From the NCBI RefSeq assembly GCF_001424105.1, contig NZ_LMQH01000011.1:1945844-2009843 (forward strand): a stretch of 64,000 nucleotides of DNA. Direction: 5' to 3'. The notes below the pieces were generated by a model, which saw nothing but the letters and a program-made list of their open reading frames with translations, made no database searches and was not told the DNA's origin. How positions within the stretch are numbered: the first letter of the stretch is position 1; each line of letters begins with the position of its first letter. The translations under genes and the position numbers were made by a program. Below, piece by piece: positions 44,709 to 52,668 of this stretch. This DNA comes from Chryseobacterium sp. Leaf394. Its GTDB lineage: Bacteria; Bacteroidota; Bacteroidia; Flavobacteriales; Weeksellaceae.

Positions 44709-46856
44709 GTGTATATAGATAAAGAAGATTTAGACGAACTGGAGTTTCCGCAACTGCTCGCGGAGATTGCACCTTTTGCATATTCCCATAAAACGAGAGA
44801 AAAAATTCTTGAGCTCCGTCCGATGAAAATTGACGAAGCTGAAATTTCATTAAAAAAAACCTCAGAATACCTTTCAAGTTTTGAAAGTTCAAATGCGATT
44901 CCGTTTGATGAATATGAAGATATTGAGAATGAACTGAAACTGATGCTGATCGAAAATTACCGTTTAGAAAACGTTGCTTTCATCAAAATAAAAACCCTCA
45001 CAGAACAGATTGGAAAACTGCAGAAGTTTTTCCCCACAATGCCGGAAACTTTTCCGAATTTAATTCACGATGTTTCTGAGCTGGAGTTTAAAAAAGAAAT
45101 TATTGATAAAGTTGATAAGGTTTTCAACCGGTTTGGCGAAGTAAAAAGTGAAGCTTCCCCAATTTTAAAAGTGTTGAGAACGGAAATTCAGCATGCTAAA
45201 AAAGCGATAACTGAAAATTTCAACAGAGCTCTGTTTAATTACGGACAGAGTGAATTTCTGGATGACATCAGAGAAACGATCATAGATGATATGAGAGTTT
45301 TGGCAGTGAAATCTGCGTATAAAAAAAGAGTTGTCGGAAGAGTTTTAGGACTTTCGAAAACAGGCTCTATTACTTACATGCAGCCGGATTCTGTGGTGAA
45401 ACATTACTTTAAACTCAAAGAAAGCGAGGAAGAAGAGAAAAAGGAAATAGATAAAATTCTGAGAAAACTGACTGCGGAACTGGCGGAATTTCAGCCTCAG
45501 CTTTGGAGATACCAAATGTATATTTTTGATCTTGATCTCACTCGGGCCAAATCGAAGTTTGCAGAATTAATCAACGGAGTTTTACCGAAAATCAACCGTC
45601 ACAAAACGTTGAAATTAAGAGATGCATTCCATCCCTTACTGTTTTTGAGAAATAAGATTGAAAATAAAACCATTTATCCTCAGACTTTAGCATTAACGGA
45701 ACACAACAGAATCATCTGTATTTCCGGACCGAATGCAGGAGGAAAATCAATCACCCTGAAAACCGTCGGATTGCTTCAACTGATGATTCAGAGCGGAATT
45801 CTGGTGCCGACGCATCCGAAATCTGAAATGTTTTTCTTTGATAAAATCATGACGGATATCGGCGACAATCAGTCCATTGAAAATCATCTTTCAACCTATT
45901 CATCAAGACTTAAAAAGATGGGTGGAATTATCCGGGAAGCTGATGGTGAAACACTTTTGCTGATCGATGAATTTGGTACAGGTTCCGATCCCGAACTGGG
46001 TGGTGCTCTGGCAGAAAGTTTCCTTGAATTTTTCTACGATAAAAAGAGTTTCGCCATTATCACAACGCACTACACCAACATCAAACTGGTCGTGGAACAG
46101 CTTCCGAACGCTCAGAACGCAGCGATGCTTTTCAACGAAGAAACTTTGGAACCGATGTACAAACTGGAAGTGGGTTCGGCCGGAAGTTCGTTTACATTTG
46201 AGGTTGCAGAAAAGAACAAAATTCCAAGATTCATCATTCATTCTGCAAAGAAAAAAGTGGAGCATGATATCGTTAATTTAGATAAAACCATCGTCAAGCT
46301 TCAGCAGGAAAAATATGAAGTTGAAAAGCTGAAAACCGACCTTGCCGAAAGAAAAGAATCAGTGGAAGATAAGCGGGACAATCTTCAGAAACTGAATGAA
46401 CAGCTGCAGCAAAAACTCTTCAATTTCCAGAAATTATATGAGGATGAGCACCGCAAACTTCAGTTTGGAAGCAAGATTGAAGGCTTTATCGACGGCTATG
46501 TAAAAGGCAGATCGAGGAAGGATGTGGTGAAAGATTTTGTAAAGATTCTCGAACAGGAAAAATTCAGAAAAATTGGAGCCGATAAGGATGAAAGCAAACG
46601 GCTACAAGTGGTGAAAAGAAAAATCACGCAACAGCTTAAGAAAGAAGAAGTGATCGAAAAAATCACTGAAACCAACGAAAAAATAGAAGAAAAACGCAAA
46701 TCGGATCGTGAACTGTGGATGAAAGTAGGACAGCGCGTAAGAATTACGGGAAGCACGAGTGTGGGAACGATTGAAAAAATATCAAGGAATAAAGTGACCG
46801 TAAATTACGGAACTTTCAAGACTTTGATTAATGCGGATGAGCTGGAAAGGATTTAA
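44709..46856 (+). CDS. mutS2: MutS2-type ATPase (no Smr domain)
   Basis: A 715-residue MutS2-family ATPase. The central DNA-clamp region spans about 45-310. The ATPase has Walker A GPNAGGKS (340-347), Walker B TLLLIDEFGTGSDP near 417 and a THYTN segment. A long coiled-coil region follows (about 515-640), and the C-terminus ends in a KOW-like segment (GQRVRITGSTSVGTIEKI). The Smr nuclease domain that ends most MutS2 proteins is absent. It may act in recombination suppression or, as shown in other bacteria, in splitting collided ribosomes. Start is GTG; an ATG two bases earlier is out of frame. Confidence 0.9.
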   Translation: MYIDKEDLDELEFPQLLAEIAPFAYSHKTREKILELRPMKIDEAEISLKKTSEYLSSFESSNAIPFDEYEDIENELKLMLIENYRLENVAFIKIKTLTEQIGKLQKFFPTMPETFPNLIHDVSELEFKKEIIDKVDKVFNRFGEVKSEASPILKVLRTEIQHAKKAITENFNRALFNYGQSEFLDDIRETIIDDMRVLAVKSAYKKRVVGRVLGLSKTGSITYMQPDSVVKHYFKLKESEEEEKKEIDKILRKLTAELAEFQPQLWRYQMYIFDLDLTRAKSKFAELINGVLPKINRHKTLKLRDAFHPLLFLRNKIENKTIYPQTLALTEHNRIICISGPNAGGKSITLKTVGLLQLMIQSGILVPTHPKSEMFFFDKIMTDIGDNQSIENHLSTYSSRLKKMGGIIREADGETLLLIDEFGTGSDPELGGALAESFLEFFYDKKSFAIITTHYTNIKLVVEQLPNAQNAAMLFNEETLEPMYKLEVGSAGSSFTFEVAEKNKIPRFIIHSAKKKVEHDIVNLDKTIVKLQQEKYEVEKLKTDLAERKESVEDKRDNLQKLNEQLQQKLFNFQKLYEDEHRKLQFGSKIEGFIDGYVKGRSRKDVVKDFVKILEQEKFRKIGADKDESKRLQVVKRKITQQLKKEEVIEKITETNEKIEEKRKSDRELWMKVGQRVRITGSTSVGTIEKISRNKVTVNYGTFKTLINADELERI

Positions 46857-46861
46857 TTTAA

Positions 46862-47350
46862 ATGACGGTAAAAACGCATATCAGTTTTAAGGATTTTCTG
46901 AATTTTAATATTAAAAATTCGTTGCCGAGGATCATTATTTTTTCTTTGGTTTTACTTCTGTTTTTTGTATTAAATTTTTATAATTCTGAAAATGGTTCTA
47001 ATGAAATCTATAAATATGTTCTGATCTGGTTTCCTGCGATTGTAATTTTCATTTTTATCCGATCCTATCTGAGTCTTAAAAACGCATTTTATTCTAATCT
47101 CAAGATTCAGGAGGAAATTATTTACACTTTTACTGCTGAAAAAGTTCAGACAAGAGGTGAAACTTTCGAAAGTGATTTTGCGTGGAGTACGGTTTACAAA
47201 GTCAGAGAAGACAGAAATTGGTTTCTGATTTATCAAACTAAGACGGTCATGAATATGATTCCAAAGAAATACTTTTCTGAAAATGAAGTGTCGGAACTGA
47301 GAACTTTGATCAGAAACAGCGGCGTTACAGCAAAGCTTTTGAAAAATTAG
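46862..47350 (+). CDS. YcxB-like membrane protein
   Basis: A 162-residue protein with two membrane helices (about 20-38 and 52-68). They are followed by a cytosolic PH-like domain (EEIIYTFTAEKVQTRGETFESDFAWSTVYKVRED), typical of the YcxB family. The start is 5 bp after mutS2, so it is probably co-transcribed. Function unknown. Confidence 0.75.
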   Translation: MTVKTHISFKDFLNFNIKNSLPRIIIFSLVLLLFFVLNFYNSENGSNEIYKYVLIWFPAIVIFIFIRSYLSLKNAFYSNLKIQEEIIYTFTAEKVQTRGETFESDFAWSTVYKVREDRNWFLIYQTKTVMNMIPKKYFSENEVSELRTLIRNSGVTAKLLKN

Positions 47351-47386
47351 ACAAAAAAAGGGGAATTTAAAAAACTGCTCTTTTTT

Positions 47387-48007
47387 TTATTTTTTAATGA
47401 ATTTTGCTTTCACATTATTGATTTTTATAAAGTAAATTCCTTTTTCCAAATCCTTAATATTGATGAACGACTGAGTCGTTTTTCCTGATTTTATAATTTG
47501 CCCGGAGTTTGAATAGATAATGTAGTTTTCTTCAACAGAAATTCCTCTGACGAAAATATTTTCTGTGGCGGGATTTGGGTAGATTACAAAGGATTGATTT
47601 TTCTGAACTTCGTTCAAAGAAAGACTGCAACTGCCATTAGATAATGTTGTGAAAGATAACGGCGCTGTCCATGTTCCTATACTCAGACACACTTTTGCGA
47701 CCTGAACTTCATACAAGGTACAGGGGAGCAACACCGAAAAAGTGTAACTTCCTGAACTGCCACTTTGTATGGGAGAAGCTAACCAGGCAGCAGACCCAAC
47801 TGGGCGTATTCTCAGAATATAATCGGATGTATTAGGATCCAAAGTCCAACTTATACTCACAGAAGTTTGCGTGATATTTGTAATCTGAACATTTACCGGA
47901 GCCAATGTATCACAGAAAAAAACAGATTTAAAATCTCCAGCAGTTTTGCTTTGAAATATTGCGACCTGCAGTAAAGTAAATACAAAAAGAAGTAGTTTTT
48001 TTATCAT
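47387..48007 (-). CDS. Secreted fibronectin type III protein with T9SS type-A sorting tail
   Basis: A 206-residue exported protein with a signal peptide (1-22), a fibronectin III domain (about 34-118: APVNVQITNITQTSVSISW, ending PLSFTTL) and a type-A Por_Secre tail from about 138 (FVIYPNPATENIFVRG, ending KGIYFIKIN and VKAKFIKK). The tail marks it for T9SS export and attachment at the cell surface. It is short for such proteins and holds a single FN3 module, so it may be a truncated or accessory surface protein. Confidence 0.88.
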   Translation of the reverse strand: MIKKLLLFVFTLLQVAIFQSKTAGDFKSVFFCDTLAPVNVQITNITQTSVSISWTLDPNTSDYILRIRPVGSAAWLASPIQSGSSGSYTFSVLLPCTLYEVQVAKVCLSIGTWTAPLSFTTLSNGSCSLSLNEVQKNQSFVIYPNPATENIFVRGISVEENYIIYSNSGQIIKSGKTTQSFINIKDLEKGIYFIKINNVKAKFIKK

Positions 48008-48114
48008 ACTTAATAGTTTTATGTGTTTAAAAGTAGAATTAAATTTTCACAATTAAAACAATGCGACAAAAAAAATCTCTAAATATGGATAAATATTTTT
48101 CTTAATCTTCAGAT

Positions 48115-48393
48115 ATGCAGATCAATATAAAGATTCTCTGGATTTTTTACAGAAAAATTCTCATTCCGGCGGTTTTATTTTCACTTTTAACTACATTGCC
48201 TCAAGGTTTAAATTTCAAAAATTTCAGTTTGGGATTTTTATTTATTTTTCCGTTGATGCATTATTTTATTTATGAATTAAGACTGAAAAACGAATATCTC
48301 TTTTATGCAAACTTTGGTTTTTCCAGACGTCAGTTATGGATTTTAACATTGATTTTCGCGGTAAGTTTAAAACTGATTGCCACTTTTATATGA
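48115..48393 (+). CDS. Small membrane partner of an ABC ATPase
   Basis: A 92-residue protein with three hydrophobic helices (about 16-32, 38-53 and 73-91) and short polar ends. Its stop overlaps the start of the ATPase gene (ATGA), so translation is coupled. It is too small for a normal ABC membrane domain, but could form one by multimerising, or it could be a fragment. The family is not recognised. Confidence 0.65.
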   Translation: MQINIKILWIFYRKILIPAVLFSLLTTLPQGLNFKNFSLGFLFIFPLMHYFIYELRLKNEYLFYANFGFSRRQLWILTLIFAVSLKLIATFI

Positions 48394-49049
48394 GCAGACT
48401 CCATATCGACAGCATTACAAAATCTTTTGGTGAAAAAGAAATTTTAAAAGACATCTATTTAGGTCTCGATACCGGGAAAATTACCGGACTTTTGGGTAGA
48501 AACGGTTCTGGAAAATCTACTCTGTTTCAAATAATTTTTGGAAGTTTAAAAAGCGAAACCCAGTATATTAAATTTAACGAAACTATTTTACAGAAACAGT
48601 CTGACAGAAAAAACAGAATCGCTTACCTGCCACAACACTCATTCCTGCCGAAAAATGTAAAAATAAAAAGTCTGATTAAATTGTTTTGCGACAAAGAAGA
48701 TGCCCAAAAATTATCTGATTTAAATTTAATTCATCCTTTTTTAAATGAAATTCCAAAAGCACTTTCAGGAGGAGAATTGAGACTTGTTGAAGTAATGCTT
48801 ATCATCTGTTCAAAGGCAGAATTTATTTTGCTGGATGAGCCTTTCCACAGCCTTTCACCAAAAATCATAACCGAAGTAAAAGCAATGATAAAAAAGCAGA
48901 TCAAAAAAGGATTTCTGATTTCGGATCATCAGTATCAGGATGTTTTGGAGATTTCGGATGAAAATTTCCTGCTTTCTGAAGGTAATTTAAGTTTAATTAA
49001 AGATTTAACAGAATTGCAAAGGCTTAATTATCTCCCGAAAAATATTTAA
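48390..49049 (+). CDS. ABC transporter ATP-binding protein
   Basis: A 219-residue ATPase from the ATG at 48390. Walker A is GRNGSGKS at 36-43, signature LSGGE at 125-129, Walker B ILLDE at 146-150 and the switch His180 (ISDHQ). It is on the short side and lacks the usual C-terminal extension. The only membrane partner in sight is the 92-residue protein translated just before it. The transported substrate is unknown. The frame is open upstream to 48336, but that part overlaps the previous gene. Confidence 0.85.
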   Translation: MSRLHIDSITKSFGEKEILKDIYLGLDTGKITGLLGRNGSGKSTLFQIIFGSLKSETQYIKFNETILQKQSDRKNRIAYLPQHSFLPKNVKIKSLIKLFCDKEDAQKLSDLNLIHPFLNEIPKALSGGELRLVEVMLIICSKAEFILLDEPFHSLSPKIITEVKAMIKKQIKKGFLISDHQYQDVLEISDENFLLSEGNLSLIKDLTELQRLNYLPKNI

Positions 49050-49053
49050 TTTA

Positions 49054-49061
49054 TATCTTTG
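49054..49061 (+). promoter_or_regulatory. -7 box (TATCTTTG)
   Basis: An exact TAnnTTTG match 18 bp before the ATG at 49080, just after the ABC ATPase gene. It suggests that the secreted-protein gene has its own promoter. Confidence 0.45.
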
Positions 49062-49079
49062 AGCTAAATATTCTTTCAA

Positions 49080-49874
49080 ATGACTTTCATCAACAAAGCA
49101 GTTTTATCTTTATTCAGTATATTTTCTTTGAGTCTAATCGATGCGCAAAACAAAATTCCGTTTGGAGTGGTAAAAGCACAGGAAGGTTATGCGATGGTGC
49201 GTGTACACAAGGAAGATTACCGCAAGATTGTTGATAAGATCAGAATGAAAAAAGGGGATGTTTTCGTTTACGTAAAACCCGCTCCGGGAGAAACCGAATG
49301 GATCTGGATTAAATATGCTGAAAAAACTGACGACGAAAAGCCATTCGTGAGGTACGACAGCCTGACCAAAGAAGGTATGGTGAACAAAGACCGTGTCGCT
49401 TTCATCGATCAACTTCCGAAATTCACACCGTCAAAATCTAAAAACGGAAGATCTTACACGTTTACGGACAATTCCAATGAAAAACTTCCGACTGCACAAC
49501 GTACGAAAGTAGTGATCGACATCTACCCTTCCAACGCCAGTTTTAAAAGACAGGAAAAAGATGCTGACGGAAACATCATTAAAATCGACAAAGCAAAACC
49601 TTGGGGCATCGGAAAAACCCTGCCTGAAGGACTTACAGAGGTAAAATCCATCCGTGTGCAGCAGCCGGGAAGAGGAACTGTTTTCGTTCGTGATGCTATC
49701 AAAAATTTATTTGACCCAACCACCGACTTTGAAAATATAGGTGTTACGGCAATGGATGCCGATCATATTTACATTTATATGATCAACGGCTCAGGTGAAA
49801 ACCGTTACACTACTTTTTGGACAGTGAAGGAAGGAAAAGTAATCAGTCAGATTATTTACAGCAATCCTGAATAA
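49080..49874 (+). CDS. Secreted protein of unknown function
   Basis: A 264-residue exported protein with a signal peptide ending LIDAQ. The mature part has alternating strands and charged loops, with segments KKGDVFVYVKPAPGETEWIWIKYAEK and KPWGIGKTLPEGLTEVKSI. No lipobox, sorting tail or enzyme motif is seen. Codon use is normal for the chromosome. The family is not recognised. Confidence 0.65.
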   Translation: MTFINKAVLSLFSIFSLSLIDAQNKIPFGVVKAQEGYAMVRVHKEDYRKIVDKIRMKKGDVFVYVKPAPGETEWIWIKYAEKTDDEKPFVRYDSLTKEGMVNKDRVAFIDQLPKFTPSKSKNGRSYTFTDNSNEKLPTAQRTKVVIDIYPSNASFKRQEKDADGNIIKIDKAKPWGIGKTLPEGLTEVKSIRVQQPGRGTVFVRDAIKNLFDPTTDFENIGVTAMDADHIYIYMINGSGENRYTTFWTVKEGKVISQIIYSNPE

Positions 49875-50108
49875 TTTTTGGAATTTTAAAACATTAAGAT
49901 CATGAATTGGTTAAGCTTTTAATGATCTATAAATTGATTTAAGCAGACAGTACAGGTTCAAAATTAAATTTCAACCGTCCACCTTAATGTTTTACCTCGG
50001 TAAACCTTAAAAAATATGAAGTCGTTTGTCCTTAACAGCTTAATCTATCTTAATGGTTCAAATTTTCTACAAAACATATTCATTCCTAATTTAATCAAAC
50101 TTTATTTG

Positions 50109-50116
50109 TACTTTTG
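50109..50116 (+). promoter_or_regulatory. -7 box (TACTTTTG) of the riboswitch transcript
   Basis: An exact TAnnTTTG match; a transcript would begin near 50123, just before the cobalamin riboswitch core. The gap 49875-50108 before it shows nothing else that I can support. Confidence 0.5.
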
Positions 50117-50129
50117 CCGGCGGAAAATC

Positions 50130-50301
50130 ACCTAGAATGATCTTCCGGGAAACTGGTTTTGCTTAACCGCAAATGAAAAGGGAACCGTGTGAAAATCACG
50201 GACTGTCGCGCAACTGTAAGTAACCGGAGTCTTTATAAAAAACCACTGTGCACAGTGCATGGGAAGGAATAAAGATGTTACAAGTCAGGAGACCTGCCTG
50301 T
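50130..50301 (+). ncRNA. Cobalamin (B12) riboswitch
   Basis: The conserved core is clear: AAAAGGGAACCGTGTGAAA (about 50176-50194), then CGGACTGTCGCGCAACTGTAAG (the B12 box region, about 50199-50220), CCACTG with the GTGCACAGTGC stem-loop (50243-50258), GGGAAGG (50261-50267) and the closing AAGTCAGGAGACCTGCC (50282-50298). One departure from the usual is CTGTCGCGCAACTGT where most copies have CTGTCCCGCAACTGT. The 5' limit is approximate. Normally such elements precede B12 uptake or B12-alternative genes; here the next gene is a thioesterase. Confidence 0.92.
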
Positions 50302-50351
50302 TTCTTCAAACAAAAAACTTTCGCGATCTGAAGTTTATTGACCAAATGTTA

Positions 50352-50390
50352 TTTCGGGAATTATCCTTCCTGAAAGATTCTTTTTGTTTC
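50352..50390 (+). terminator. Probable terminator of the riboswitch expression platform
   Basis: TTTCGGGAA and TTCCTGAAA form a 9-bp stem (one G-T pair) over TTATCC, followed after 5 nt by TTTTTGTTT. Placed 51 bp after the aptamer and 38 bp before the thioesterase ATG, it fits a B12-controlled transcription terminator. Confidence 0.6.
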
Positions 50391-50427
50391 AGTAAAGTTC
50401 ATTTTTCGCATAAATTTATAATGAAAT

Positions 50428-50811
50428 ATGACTACAGAAGAAAGAATTGATGCCTCGGAAACCAGAATTTTCAAAGCCGTTTTCCCCAACACAACCAATC
50501 ATTACGACACGCTTTTCGGTGGAACCGCGATGCAGCTGATGGACGAAGTTGCCTTTATTACAGCCACAAGATTTGCAAGAAAACGCGTGGTAACTGTAAG
50601 CAGCGACAAAATTGATTTTAAAAAACCAATCCCCGCCGGAACTATTGTGGAATTAATCGGAAAAGTTTCCCACGTTGGAAAAACGAGTATGAAAGTGAAT
50701 GTTGAGATTTTCACCGAGCAGATGTATTCTTACGAAAGAGAAAAAGCAATTACAGGCGATTTTACCTTTGTAGCCATCGACGAATTTAAGAAACCAATTC
50801 AAATTTTATAA
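50428..50811 (+). CDS. Acyl-CoA thioesterase (hotdog fold, BACH/YciA type)
   Basis: A 127-residue cytosolic enzyme that hydrolyses acyl-CoA to free acid and CoA. The hotdog core is HYDTLFGGTAMQLMDEVAFITATRFA (about 22-47) with the catalytic Asp of MDEVAF, then VVTVSSDKIDFKKPIPAGTIVELIG and VEIFTEQ. At 127 residues it is a single hotdog domain. It is the first gene after the cobalamin riboswitch and its terminator, with no intervening ORF. Whether B12 really controls it is open. Confidence 0.88.
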   Translation: MTTEERIDASETRIFKAVFPNTTNHYDTLFGGTAMQLMDEVAFITATRFARKRVVTVSSDKIDFKKPIPAGTIVELIGKVSHVGKTSMKVNVEIFTEQMYSYEREKAITGDFTFVAIDEFKKPIQIL

Positions 50812-50862
50812 TAGATGAGCGGTAGTTTTCGACTGCCACTTCGTCACTTTCAGTCTTTATTT

Positions 50863-50904
50863 AAAAGGTTTCGGAAAACTTAATTGTTCGCCGAAACCTT
50901 TTTC
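50863..50904. terminator. Bidirectional terminator
   Basis: AAAAGGTTTCGG and CCGAAACCTTTT form a perfect 12-bp stem, followed by a T run. It separates the convergent thioesterase and 78-residue genes. Confidence 0.88.
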
Positions 50905-50916
50905 TTTAAATAAGAT

Positions 50917-51153
50917 CTAAATTTCCTGATCTGAAATTTCCACTAAAATATCCATCGGAACACTTGTAATAATCAGTATTTCATGATTTTGTTCCCGAAT
51001 TACAACATCTGCATCAGAAAAAGTTCCATCGGAATTCTTTCTTTTAATTTTTAAACTTTTTGCATCTAAAAATTTTGCCGGAATCGACAGTGTATAATTG
51101 TTTTCGCTTTGATGATAATCAAACTCTTCGCGATTGTATTCTTTTGTCTGCAT
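50917..51153 (-). CDS. Small protein of unknown function
   Basis: A 78-residue protein with alternating strands (YTLSIPAKFLDAKSLKIKR, then EILIITSVPMDILVEI) and a charged middle. It has no signal peptide or helix signature. It could be a small beta-barrel or antitoxin-like protein, but this is not supported by any motif. Confidence 0.5.
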   Translation of the reverse strand: MQTKEYNREEFDYHQSENNYTLSIPAKFLDAKSLKIKRKNSDGTFSDADVVIREQNHEILIITSVPMDILVEISDQEI

Positions 51154-51247
51154 TGCTTATTTTTTGAAATAGAAACAATCTGCACACCATTTTTTCCGCC
51201 TCCCGAAGATTGTGCGGATTTTGCATATGAAATTTTATGAAGAAAAT

Positions 51248-51323
51248 GCTTCGACAGGATCAGCATGACATCTCTAATACTAAACGCTTAAGCTACGCAT
51301 TGTCAGGCTGAGCCCGTCGAAGC
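51248..51323. repeat. Interspersed palindromic repeat (GCTTCGACAGGATCAGC family)
   Basis: GCTTCGACAGGATCAGCATG at the left is the near-complement of the right arm TGAGCCCGTCGAAGC, and TGACA faces TGTCA. The middle includes ACATCTCTAATACTA (51268-51282), identical to the middle of the 129-bp array units near 14.8-15.2 kb, although the arms differ. Confidence 0.75.
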
Positions 51324-51408
51324 CTTCGTGTTTTAAATAAAATTTGCGATCAGACTAAAATTTAAAAAGAAATCAGCTCAATCACCAAAATCTGCGTGAG
51401 ATATCTAA

Positions 51409-51999
51409 TTATTTTAAAACCTTCGCCGATTCCAGATTGAGATTCATTAAATGGTGAAAAGCCTCTTCCATCTCTTCAGATGCTCTGCAAATGGCATTTT
51501 CCAATATCTTTCTTACCTGTACTTCAGTGACTTTAGCTTCAGTCCAGCTTTTTCCCGAAGTATGAGAGTTTAAAATAAAAGGCATGATTCTGTCGATGGC
51601 GCAGGCAAAAATAGCGTCCGGCGTCTCTTCCTCTTCAAATTCCATCCAGAGATTAAAGAATTCTGAACGGATCGGTTCATCCAAAATTCCGAAAATCTTT
51701 AGGGCAGACAGTTTTTCTCTTTCAAATTTACCAACCATTGCAACTTCATCAAAAATAAAGGTGTCGCCCGCTTCAATTTCCACCAGATCATGTATGGAAA
51801 GCATTCTGATCACTCTTAGAAGATCAATATCTGCCCTGTTTTTGGCGTAAGGAAAAAGAATTTGTGCTAAAATAATGATCTGCCAGGAATGTTCTGCCGT
51901 ATTTTCTCTTCTGGAATCATCGGCGTTGTAATTTCTTCTCTGAACGTTTTTCAAAGCATCAACGGCGATGATAAAATCGATTTCTTTTTGGATTTTCAT
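51409..51999 (-). CDS. HD-domain phosphohydrolase (YfbR/5'-nucleotidase-like)
   Basis: A 196-residue cytosolic metal-dependent phosphohydrolase. The HD metal ligands are His37 (NTAEHSW), His70-Asp71 (SIHDLVEIEAGD) and Asp136 (CAIDRIMPF). The pattern matches HD_3 proteins, which act on deoxynucleoside monophosphates in related families. The substrate here is inferred, not shown. Confidence 0.86.
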   Translation of the reverse strand: MKIQKEIDFIIAVDALKNVQRRNYNADDSRRENTAEHSWQIIILAQILFPYAKNRADIDLLRVIRMLSIHDLVEIEAGDTFIFDEVAMVGKFEREKLSALKIFGILDEPIRSEFFNLWMEFEEEETPDAIFACAIDRIMPFILNSHTSGKSWTEAKVTEVQVRKILENAICRASEEMEEAFHHLMNLNLESAKVLK

Positions 52000-52216
52000 C
52001 TGTAGATTTTATTTTTTTTTAATTGTCAGATGTTATCGCCAAATCTTCGTAGTTGCTTGCTTATAAAGTTCTTTGTTGGGCGATTTCATGGTTCAAAAAT
52101 AATAAATATGGATGTAAAATTGGGTTTAATTAAAATTAAAAAATTCTTAACTAAAATTTATTTAACTGAAAATCAATACTTTAAATAATTTAAAAAATTA
52201 ATTTAACTACTTTGTA

Positions 52217-52248
52217 TTGCATATTACCATCTTTATTACATATCTTTG
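52217..52248 (+). promoter_or_regulatory. Promoter of the padR-pspC pair (TTG-N21-TATCTTTG)
   Basis: TTG at 52217-52219 and TATCTTTG at 52241-52248 are 21 bp apart, which fits the Bacteroidota -33/-7 pattern (usually 17-23 bp). A leader of about 70 nt follows before the ATG at 52328. The rest of the gap from 52000 is AT-rich with nothing else supported. Confidence 0.65.
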
Positions 52249-52327
52249 TAATGTAAAATCGGAATAGGCTCACTGGCCAGGAACTGATTTCTGAAAATTA
52301 TAACCAATTAATAAAACCTCTTTAACA

Positions 52328-52657
52328 ATGAATACCGAAAATACCAAAGCGCAAATGCGAAAAGGGATTCTGGAATTCTGTATTTTAAGCCTTATCAACA
52401 ACAGAGAAATGTATGTTTCTGATTTGATAGACGAGCTGAAAAAAGGAAAACTGGATGTTGTGGAAGGAACCCTCTACCCGCTCCTTACAAGATTGAAAAA
52501 CGGAGAATTTCTCTCCTACAGATGGGAAGAATCTACCGGAGGACCACCGAGAAAGTATTATCAGATCACAGAAAAAGGAAAAACTTTTCTTGCTGAACTG
52601 CAAAACACATGGAAAGAACTTACAGATTCTGTAAACCACATCACTCAAAAACTTTAA
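52328..52657 (+). CDS. PadR-family transcriptional regulator
   Basis: A 109-residue winged-helix DNA-binding protein. The PadR signature is clear: MRKGILEFCILSLINNREMYVSDLIDEL (residues 11-38), then EGTLYPLLTRLKNGEFL and the wing GGPPRKYYQITEKGKTFL. It precedes the PspC gene by 11 bp, so it probably controls its own operon and the membrane protein, as PadR regulators with adjacent membrane genes do. The ligand is unknown. Confidence 0.93.
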   Translation: MNTENTKAQMRKGILEFCILSLINNREMYVSDLIDELKKGKLDVVEGTLYPLLTRLKNGEFLSYRWEESTGGPPRKYYQITEKGKTFLAELQNTWKELTDSVNHITQKL

Positions 52658-52668
52658 AAACAAAAGCT

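Noticed and set aside
50259..50450. 63-codon ORF after the riboswitch
   Set aside because: It starts inside the aptamer and has a Phe/Lys/Ser composition with no motif; the region is RNA leader.
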